A DNA stretch of 64,000 nucleotides from Benincasa hispida (lineage: Eukaryota; Streptophyta; Magnoliopsida; Cucurbitales; Cucurbitaceae), in assembly GCF_009727055.1 (NCBI RefSeq), contig NC_052352.1, forward strand, positions 29,051,283 through 29,115,282. Reading direction: 5' to 3'. Under the pieces are notes generated by a model. That model ran no database searches. It saw only the letters and a program-made list of their open reading frames with translations, and was not told where the DNA came from. Below are positions 55,804 through 64,000 of this stretch, in pieces. A program made the position numbers and the translations under genes. Position 1 is the stretch's first letter; every line of letters starts with the position of its first letter.

Positions 55804-56605
55804 AGGATCCGATCTCAACGTTATATAATTTTTTTATTTTTTTATTTTTTTATTTTTTTTAAATTGAATTTTTAAAAGTAACAAGGTTGAAAATAACATT
55901 ACTAGCACTCCTAAATTTAACACACAACAATGTCTTCATTGCTGAGAGACGAAATAACTCATGCGATGGACTTAGAAAATTTCGTAAAAATAGTTTTTGA
56001 AGGAAAGCTGGTAGACCGCTAAATTTTAGAAATGTTTCATGAATTAATTGTCCTGAATTTAATCTGACTCTAGTACATGCGGTAAGAAACAAAGGCATGG
56101 ATTTCATCATTGAAATCATAATTGGCAAGGGGTGAATGCGGTGACCAAATAAAGTAATAAAAAAATTCAAGATTGAGTCAAACTAAAGACGATGCGATAG
56201 TAGAATTCAGCAATATTAAATTGAAATGCGAGAAGTGAAAAATTGAAATAAGATGAGGCAAGGAAAGACACAACCCCCCAAATTTTCTTTGTCGCTCGCA
56301 TCATTTTTTATCGCATCCTTTCCTGTGGTGGGCTGATTCTTTGATTGCGATGGGCTGATTAAACTGGTCGCGTGTTTTGAGGTTATCGCATTGCTCCATT
56401 GCAATCGTTTACTACGATCAGTGATAAATATCAAGAGGATAAAAAGTATGAAAGAAATAGTTGGCAATTATAAAGAGTAGTAATCATGCAAAAAGTAAGA
56501 TGGATTCATGAAAGAAAAATAACAAAAGGATACTCAAAAAAAGGATATACTTTGTCCCTGATGGATGTGTGTCGTTTATCAACGCAGGGACTACGTGTTT
56601 CTTCT
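55608..56605 (-). mobile_element. G2 3' untranslated region
   Basis: Homologous (reversed) to G1 41975-43341 and G3 61780-62496, but the part next to the LTR lies in the gap. It holds the G-box pair at 55608-55803 and a T-rich simple repeat at 55820-55862. Confidence 0.75.
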
Positions 56606-57600
56606 TTATTCTGCCTTCCTCAAGTTCATGGAGTTTTTCTCGCATTGGAAATATCCCCCATGATAAATCTTGACTCTTTGTCCATTTACCTTAAATGCGT
56701 TGGTCCCATTTCGTTTGTCAATTGTACCACTTTGTGCGAGAATACTTCTTTAATTATAAATGGTTCAGACCAACACGATTTCAATTTTCCCGAGAAGAGT
56801 TGTAGCCTAGAATTGAACAGTAAGACCTTCTGACCTGCCTGGAGATTCTTTTCACACAACCGCTTGTCATGCCATCGCTTCGTGCGTTCTTCGTAGATTT
56901 TGGCATTTTCATACACCTGTAGTCTCTATTCGTCTAGCTCGAGTAACTAAAGTTTTCTCTCTTCCGCTGCAGCCTTCAAATCAAACTTAGGCTTCTTAAC
57001 TGCCACAACGCCTTATACTCTAATTCCAACGAAAGATGAAAAGCCTTTCCAAACACCAACGCATAAGGTGACATGCCTATGGGTGTTTTATAGGCAATTC
57101 TATATGCCCACAACGCATCGTCAAACTTCATGGCCCAATCCTTCAGCGATGGATTCACCACCTTCTCTAAAATCGTCTTGATTTCTCTGTTAGAAACCTC
57201 GACTTGTCCGTTTTTCTCAGGGTGATATGCGATGGCAATTTTATGGTGGACATTGTATTTGATCAGCAGTTTGTTAATGATACGATTGACAAAGTGGGTC
57301 CCTTCGTCACTTATTATGGCACGTGGAGTGCCAAAACGAGTGAAGATGTTTCTCTGTAAGAACTTGGAGATTGTTGCTGCATCGTTTGCAACACATGAAA
57401 CCACTTCAATCCACTTGGAAACATAGTCCCTTTTGTAAATTTTGGCTCATCCCTAGTTTGTAGGATTTGCATCATGAATGAGCCGCTTCGTTTTGGATGG
57501 AGTGTGTAATTTTCTGGAAATTGTTTGCAGACCAAGAAGTTTAATATCTGTATACCAGGGGTAGTCTCTTCAACCTTAAGCAACTTGCTCGTCAAGGAAT
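56606..57600 (-). pseudogene. G2 integrase with N-terminal deletion
   Basis: The minus strand reads LVCKQFPENYT and DEPKFTK, then jumps straight to DYVSKWIEVVSCVANDAATI. The zinc-binding HHCC region and the first catalytic Asp (GVDFTGPF in G1) are missing, about 330 bases by comparison with G1 (roughly 40820-41155). The second Asp (ISDEGTHF) and the Glu ([12 protein letters not shown]) remain within 56976-57404, and the C-terminal WSEPFIIKEVFSHKVV part lies at 56686-56916. Original stop TAA at 56606-56608. Several frame changes. Confidence 0.85.
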
Positions 57601-57639
57601 GATGCGTTCACCTCTGACTGGATGCGATCCCACTTCAGG

Positions 57640-58087
57640 ATTCTCTAACCTCGATAAAATTGGTCAGAGCGGCCTGGTCCTTCGTTCCTTTATGGTCGAT
57701 TATCTCCATATTAAATTCCTTAGAGTAAGAGAAACCCATTGGATTAGTCTCGGCTTCGCAACTTTTTTGGTCATTAAATATCTTATCACCGAGTGGTTGG
57801 TGTGGACTACAACTTTTGATCCTAACAAGTAAGCTCTGAATTTTTCAATGGCAAAGATTATCGCTAGAAGTTCCTTCTCTGTGGTAGTGTAGTTCGCCTG
57901 CGCGGGGTTCAATGTTCTGCTTGCATATGCGATGAGGTGTAACATTGTCTATACTTTTTGTGCTAAGGCCCCCATCGCATATCTGCTGGCATCGCACATC
58001 AGCTCGAATGGCTTTGTACAATCGGGTGCGATCAATATTGGCGATGTATTCCAATGTCAACTTTATTGCTTTAAATGCGGTGAGGCC
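57640..58087 (-). pseudogene. G2 RNase H
   Basis: The minus strand encodes [20 protein letters not shown] and [20 protein letters not shown] (57700-57945). It then reads [11 protein letters not shown], where the usual HTDHS has Asp replaced by Asn (codon at 57796-57798). This Asp is part of the gypsy RNase H active site. A frame break follows, leading towards integrase. The upstream part joins RT inside the N gap 58088-58416. Confidence 0.8.
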
Positions 58088-58416
58088 NNNNNNNNNNNNN
58101 NNNNNNNNNNNNNNNNNNNNNNNNNNNNNNNNNNNNNNNNNNNNNNNNNNNNNNNNNNNNNNNNNNNNNNNNNNNNNNNNNNNNNNNNNNNNNNNNNNNN
58201 NNNNNNNNNNNNNNNNNNNNNNNNNNNNNNNNNNNNNNNNNNNNNNNNNNNNNNNNNNNNNNNNNNNNNNNNNNNNNNNNNNNNNNNNNNNNNNNNNNNN
58301 NNNNNNNNNNNNNNNNNNNNNNNNNNNNNNNNNNNNNNNNNNNNNNNNNNNNNNNNNNNNNNNNNNNNNNNNNNNNNNNNNNNNNNNNNNNNNNNNNNNN
58401 NNNNNNNNNNNNNNNN
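58088..58416. other. Assembly gap (329 N)
   Basis: 329 N between the RT connection domain and RNase H of G2. Confidence 0.99.
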
Positions 58417-58651
58417 AGTGTGGATCAAAGTCAAAAGTTCTATCAGCTTCAAGCAATGCATTCAACGGTCGAGCTATTTTGGAGAAGTCCTTCACAAATC
58501 GTCTGTAGAACCCCGCATGTCCTAAGAAACTCCTTAAAGCTTTCACATTTGCTAGAGGTGGAAGTTTTTGTATGGCTTCAATTTTTACTTTATCCACCTC
58601 TAGCCCATCCTTTGAAACCTTGTGCCTAAGCACAATTCCTTCTTTAACCAT
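58417..58651 (-). pseudogene. G2 RT C-terminal part
   Basis: Starts VMVKEGIVLRHKVSKDGLEV, then KLPPLANVKALRSFLGHAGF and FVKDFSKIARPLNALLEAD, the end of the RT domain. It is joined directly to KKGGMTVIPM at 58654, so the fingers-palm core with DYRKLN, FLDGY and the FMDD active site is deleted (about 490 bases by comparison with G1), with a frame change at the joint. Confidence 0.85.
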
Positions 58652-58653
58652 GA

Positions 58654-61398
58654 TTACATTGGGATTACTGTCATCCCACCCTTCTTGGGAACATATTGCA
58701 CGGGGCTAACCCACGTGCTATCGGTGATAGGGTATATAATGTCAGCGTCTAACCATTTAATGATTTCTTTTTTAACAACCTCTTTCATCACAGTGTTCAG
58801 TCTGTGTTGAGGTTTTATTGAGCCTTTCTGGTTTTCTTCGAGCCGAATTCTATGCATGCAGTATGTCAGGCTAATACCTCTGATATCTGCGATCGTCCAT
58901 CCGATTGCTCTAATATATTTCTTCAGAATACTGAACAGTGCAGTTTCTTTTTCTTCCGGTAACGTAGAGGATATGATTACTAACAAGGTTTCATTTTGGC
59001 CAAGGAAAACGTATTTCAAGTGATTTGGTAGAGTTTTCAGCTCCAGTGTAGGTGGTTTCTCTAAGGAGGGTTTCTGTGTTTTTCTTTCTTCATTCAAATT
59101 CAACTTTTCTTCATTGTTCACTGTCTCTATTATTGCATGGCAAGTTTCTAAGGATGTTGTCGCATCATCTCTTTCTTCATTTTCTTCCTCGGACTTCCAA
59201 TCTTCAATGCAAGTGTGTTCATCGTCGGAATCTAATAAGCCTTCATCTTCCGGGAACTTCATTGCCTTGATAATATTAAACCTGAGCTTCTTTCCATTGA
59301 TGCTCATTGTGATTTCTCCCTTGTGCACATCTATTTGAGCACGACCAGTAGACAAGAACGGTCGTCCTAATATGATTGGCACATCTTTATCCGCTTCATA
59401 ATCTAGAATGATGAAGTCTGCAGGTAGAATGAATTTGTCTATTGTGACCAAGACATCCTTTAATTTTCCTTCAGGGTGTACCAGGGACCTATCTGCAAGC
59501 TGGAGAGTCACCGTTGTGGGTATCAGCTAACCTATATTCAATTGTTTGAAGATTGAAAGGGGCATTAAGTTTATGCTTGCCCCAAGATCGCATAATGCTT
59601 GACCAATGTAGATCCCTCCTATTGAGCAGGGTATTGTAAAGTTGCCTAGGTCGCGCATCTTTGGTGGGATTATACTGTTTGATTCTTGTGTTAATGCCAC
59701 CGTGGCGAATTTTCCTATGCTTCTCTTCTTCGAAACCATATCCTTCAAAAACTTGGCATACACCGGCATCTGCTCTATCACTTCTGTAAATGGAATATTG
59801 ATGTGTAGTTGTTTCAATATTTCCAGGAAGCGATGATACTGACCTTCATCATTTTGCTTCTTTTTCAGTCTTTGAGGGAATGGAGGTAGCTGTACTTTCA
59901 CTGTTCTATGGTCTGAAGGCTTAAAGATGATCGCATCTTCAGGTTCCATAATCTTGGGCTCCTCTGACTCAGTTTGCGTCAACGGCTTCTTTGATTCCAT
60001 TGCATTTGAATCGGTCCTGCTAGGCTCCTTCCTAACTTCCACTGTCGCCTTTCCACTTCTCAGGGTGATTGCTTGGTAGTGTTCTTTCCCTATATTCCCT
60101 GGGTTGCGTGGGAGCTCAGTTGAGCTCGGTAGTGTCCCTTGCAATCTATTCTTCAGCTCTCCCACAATTTGTCCTATTTGAATTTCCAAATTGCGGATGG
60201 AAGTCGTTTGGTTCTTGAGGACCGTTTCATTCTTTTCGATGTATTGTTTTAACAGGTTCTCTAGAGAGGATGATGGTGGTGTTTGAGAGCTGCTGGCTTG
60301 CTGTTGCTGTTGACTGTTAGTTCTTTGGAAAAATCCTGGTGGTCCTTCTCTTTGCGCCATAGGTTGATAGCCTTGTTGTTGGTTATTTTTCCAAGCAAAA
60401 TTAGGGTGGTTTCGCCACCTGGGGTTGTACGTGTTTGAAAAAGGGTTGTTCTTAACAAAGTAGATTGACTGCGGATTTCGTGGACACTCTTTAATAGAAT
60501 GCGATTCTTCACATGTAGCACAATTGGTGCTTGTTTGTTCTATCGCATTGACTTGCTCTCTTCGTGTTCCGGGATTGTTTATTGCGATGCCCTGTAATAA
60601 ATTTATCATCGCATTCATCTAATTTTGCAATGATGCGATGGCACCATTATTTACGTTACCTTATCTGGGTTTTGCTCTTTGATCGCTTTCTTGCCAATCT
60701 TCGTGGTTTTTCGAGATGTGATCAAGAATGTTCTTTGCCTCATCATATGTTTTGTCCAGCAGACCTCCTACTGCTGCCGCATTGGCAGCTGTCTGCAATG
60801 CAGACTTTAGTCCATGATAGAGAATCTCCATTTGGAGGCAATCCAACAATCCATTGTGTGGGCAGTCACGCACTAGTCTCCAGAATCTCGTCCACGCGTC
60901 ACTAAGCGATTCATCTTCTTCTTGTTCAAAATTGGAGATCAATTTCCTCCTTCTGGCATTCTCTATAGGAAGGAAATACTTCTTCATAACATTCTCCACA
61001 ACTTGCTCCCATGAAGTTATCTCTCCTGCTTCGAAGAAGTATGCCCATTTTCTTGCTTTGTCGCATAGTGAAAATGGAAATAGCGTGAGTCGAACCTCTT
61101 CAGAAGAGATATTAGGGAACACAAAAGTGTTACAAATTTCAATGAAGCTTCGTAGATGGGCGTGCAGATCTTCACCACACCGTCCTCCAAACTGTCCTAT
61201 TATTTGTATCATTTGTAACATTACCAACTTCATCTCGAACCATCCATCCAATGCTGATCTCATGATTCCTGGGGAGAAATCATACAAGTTTGGTACCGCA
61301 TATTCCTGGATGGGTCTATTGCGATCATTTTCCAGTAGGATAGGTTTTTCCATTATTTTTTTTTCATTTACGGCTTGTTCTTCAGGTTGTTCAGCCAT
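58654..61398 (-). pseudogene. G2 gag-protease-RT start, one frame with three stops
   Basis: Starts at the ATG 61396-61398 (MAEQPEEQAV), chosen because codons upstream of it derive from the junction with G3. Gag: NPILLEND-like block, MRSALDG, SSEEVRLTLFPFSLCDKARK, NFEQEEDESLSDAWTRF and a TAANAAAVGGLLDKTYDEA region. Zinc knuckle C-X2-C-X3-H-X4-C at 60484-60522 (CATCEESHSIKEC). Protease: LCDLGASINLMP near 59560-59595 and PADFIILDYEADKDVPIILG. Connector with an acidic region, then PTLELKTLPNHLKYVFLGQN and STWVSPVQYVPKKGGMTVIP. In-frame stops at 60661-60663 (TAA), 60619-60621 (TAG) and 59527-59529 (TAG) divide an otherwise continuous 915-codon frame. No frameshift is needed. Confidence 0.9.
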
Positions 61399-61440
61399 TC
61401 TGTGAGTTCTTCCTTCTTGTCTACGTCTGTCTTTCTGTTG

Positions 61441-61779
61441 GTCGAGCTTGATGAATGGAGAACGCAAGCATATGAGAATACCAAAATTCACAAGGAGCGC
61501 GCAAAACATTGGCATGACAAACAACTATGCGAGAAGAATCTCCAAGTCGAACAAAAGGTCTTATTATTCAATTTGCAGCTACGACTCTTTCCTGGTAAAT
61601 TAAAGTCACGATGGTCTGGACCTTTTATAATCAAAGAAGTATTCTCGCATGGTGTGGTCGAATTGACTAATGAAGAAGGGACCCACGCATTCAAGGTCAA
61701 TGGGCAAAGAGTTAAGATATATCACGGAGGTGACTTTCATCGGGAAAATACCTCCGTAGACCTGAGAAATCTTGAATGA
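61441..61779 (+). pseudogene. G3 integrase C-terminus
   Basis: The plus strand gives LVELDEWRTQAYENTKIHKE, then KQLCEKNLQVEQKVLLFN, GKLKSRWSGPFIIKEVFSHG and FKVNGQRVKIYHGGDFHREN, ending at TGA 61777-61779. This is the intact-frame version of the C-terminal integrase tail that is broken by stops in G1. It begins abruptly head to head with the gag start of G2 at about 61440. The rest of G3 pol is not present. Confidence 0.9.
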
Positions 61780-62496
61780 AGAAAATTTGAGAGGTCCCTA
61801 CATTATTATGCGATAGAAACTCATTAGGGGCGCAATTCTTTTAGAGTATCCTTTTCCTATCTTTGATTCATGAACTCACTCTATCTTTCTTTTATATCCG
61901 TTATCATTTATATATCCTTTCTTACTCCTTCCATATCTTTAAAAAAAATCATAACGTTGCAATCGAATCCTACTCGTAGTTGGATGTCCGCATGACACAC
62001 GTGGGGGCAAGCCAAAACGAAGGTAGGAATCGTGATTAACGCATAAATAAAATGATCGCAACTCCGCTGCCAAATGGGCATGAGTTTAGACTGAGAAAGA
62101 GCGCCTTGGTCATAGTTGGATGCTCGCATGACACACGAGGGGGCAAGCCAAAACGAAGGCTAGGCACTTGGATCAGTGCAAGGTTATAGAAAGAATATCT
62201 AAACTATGCAAGGATAAAAAAATCATTTGAAAACACCCCAGTTGAAAAAGTCTTTTTTATGAAATAAATCATGTGATGCCCTAGAAACAAGTAAAGTCTT
62301 TTTGAAGGTTAAACTTGCAGTCCCTAAATTTTAGAAATATTTTAGGAAGAGACTTGGATAGGAATTAAGGAGATTTTGGTACATAGGATTTGCATAAGGC
62401 ACCTCGAGAAATCTAGGAAAGAAGAAGGCGGCTGACTTTCTAGAGACGATCTTCAGTTTATGCTTGAGGACAAGCATTGTTTTAAATTTGGGGGTG
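61780..62496 (+). mobile_element. G3 3' untranslated region
   Basis: Shorter than in G1. Contains the G-box pair (61975-62159) and an AAATTTGGGGGTG purine tract at 62484-62496 touching the LTR. Confidence 0.8.
61975..62159 (+). repeat. Duplicated G-box block in G3
   Basis: Copies at 61975-62024 (CACGTG intact in GACACACGTGGGGGCAAGCC) and 62110-62159 (CACGAG). About 135 bases apart, as in G1, with a conserved spacer (CTGCCAAATGGGCATGAG). Confidence 0.85.
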
Positions 62497-64000
62497 TGAT
62501 AACAGACAGAAATGCACGTTATTACAATGCAAAGAAATAAAACAATGTAGGATTGCAATGGTAAAAATATGTAAAATCGTGTCCAAAAGCTTTAAGTTGA
62601 GAACATTGCGATCGCATGCGTCCATCGCATTTAAGCAGCTAATTTACGTGTTTTGTGCAAGAAAATGCATTAGCGCAAGGTAGAATTGCGATCCAAGGAA
62701 TTCAGCATCCGAACACATTAAAAGATTATGACCGCAAGGATATGCGATCGTATGTGTTCGCGAAGATTTGCTAAAGAAGGTGGTCGCATAGAGATGGCGC
62801 ATCAAGGTGGAAGCTTAATAAATCACGGTAGGACAGAAAGCTGATGACGGTCGAATCCAAATTAAGTTGACAAGCCGTTAACGATACACTGTAGCAAGTA
62901 CACTCAACTTTTCAGTGACAAATAATCGACGAATCAGACAAAGAATTAATGACATCCCATCAGTGCAATCATTTGAGAGAAAAGCTCTTCACCCTGAAGC
63001 TCTATAACTACCGAAGGCCACCTTCGTTAAAGGGGTTAGCTTTTCAGAATTTTGGAGTTCTTCTTCACCATATACATAGATAGTCGTAGTCTGTAATTTT
63101 ATATACTTAGAAGGCGGAGACGAGTGAAGAGAGAAGATGCCGAAATATCATCCTGGTTAGCTCAGAAGAGTGCCAGGAAGCGTTGAGGATGGAGAGAGGG
63201 TTGACTCTTGTGGAAGCAAGAACATTCTTTTGGGCAGAGTAGAGAAAATCTCAGTGTAAAAGCATTGGGAAGCAAAACATTTCTACCAGGCTCTCTATCC
63301 CTATTTTCCATTGTTATTCTGTATTCTGATCTTATTTATAAAATGGAATTTGCATCTCTACATCTGTTTACTCTCTTTACATTACGCATGAGTAACTAAA
63401 CTGTCGAATGGGTTGAGAAGCTAGCATAACCTGAGATCTTCACTTTATGCGATCATCTTGTATTATGTATGCGTCATCCGTCCTTTAGAGATGCTCGAGA
63501 AGGTGGTCTAAGGATAGAATCTAGGCTTGGGAAAGTCAGATTAGAATCTAGACTCGGGAGAGTCAGATTAGAAACGCATAATCATGACATAGAAACTTAG
63601 GAATAAGTTTTGTTTGCTATTATCGCATCGCATGCACCCTAGAGATAGGATATGATGGTATGCGGTTACCTTGTATATGTGTGCATCATTCATCATCGCA
63701 TACACAAGAATAGAGTCTTAGGAATAAGTCCTATCAACATCATTGCATACATCGCATGCGTCCTAGAAATAGGAGCTATGGCATTTACATTGGAAGATAA
63801 ATTGTTGTTTTGTGTGTGTAGTATGATCACATAGCTTGAACGCAATCTCAGGATGCGCTAGCTAAATCCCTTCTCAACCCATTCCCCCGCATACTCATTG
63901 TAACTTTCGTTGTTATTAACTCTTTTCTTAATTCCACCGCATAGAATTTATACCTTAAACAAATATACCAACCAACTCACTGTTTTATTTGTAAACGCAA
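62497..64000 (+). mobile_element. G3 3' LTR (family T), cut by window end
   Basis: Starts TGATAACAGACAGAAATGCACG after the purine tract. It follows the 20219-21907 copy to the window end, lacking roughly the last 180 bases. The TATA box is altered (CTATAACTA near 63003). The terminal 3' part lies outside the window. Confidence 0.9.

Noticed and set aside
55168..55875. ORFs of 138-235 codons across 55168-55875
   Set aside because: They are open only because N codons have no stops; they cross the 367-N gap.
57845..58651. A single 268-codon gene at 57845-58651
   Set aside because: Its middle is the 329-N gap. The two ends are RT and RNase H pieces whose frame relation is unknown.

Overview
The window looks like AT-rich plant nuclear DNA from a heterochromatic, repeat-dense part of a dicot genome. 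I see no host gene, rRNA or tRNA gene. Almost every base belongs to LTR retrotransposons, many inserted into one another. Evidence includes plant primer-binding sites (initiator-Met tRNA type, and a decayed Asp tRNA type), TG...CA long terminal repeats (LTRs) with 5-bp target-site duplications (TSDs), and gag, protease, reverse transcriptase (RT), RNase H and integrase fragments. A cucurbit source is only my impression and is not proven. Three runs of N and two back-to-back Tn5 mosaic ends show that this is a gapped draft assembly.

Names used below. Family T is a ~1.65-1.69 kb LTR that starts TGATAACGGG and ends GCATCA or a close variant. Eight full or partial copies occur (1-397, 20219-21907, 30415-32094, 33582-35169, 43342-45013, 47481-49131, 53673-55240, 62497-64000). 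G1 (33582-45013, +), G2 (53673-61440, -) and G3 (61441-64000, +) are Ty3/gypsy elements carrying family T LTRs. Copia-type elements have TGTTGG... LTRs of about 2 kb: C1 (22181-33586, +), C2 (4381-12620, -), C4 (50033-52190, +) and C6 (5' LTR 13649-15676, -). Athila-like LTR and gag-protease pieces lie at 1766-3010, 15677-20218 and 45014-47480.

Layout: 1-4380 holds scraps of family T, copia gag-protease and an Athila-like LTR. 4381-12620 is a nest: copia C2 is cut by one solo LTR and by a second solo LTR that is itself cut by a third. 12621-15676 is the 5' end of copia C6. 15677-20218 is a minus-strand gypsy gag-protease remnant with its LTR, then a solo family T LTR. 22181-33586 is copia C1, whose RT gene is split by a solo family T LTR. 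33582-45013 is gypsy G1, the only element with both LTRs, but its gag-protease part is inverted and duplicated around an N gap. 45014-53672 is a mix of LTR pieces, a copia RNase H tail and the start of another element's gag. 53673-64000 holds gypsy G2 and, head to head with it, the 3' end of G3.

No element could work as it stands: stops, frameshifts, deletions and catalytic substitutions are everywhere. The most unusual signals are non-coding: dense arrays of short degenerate palindromes, with a different word in different LTR families; a duplicated G-box motif near the 3' end of three G elements; and a 429-base tract with only two cytosines inside copia C1. The Tn5 junctions and the G1 scramble are most likely assembly artefacts.
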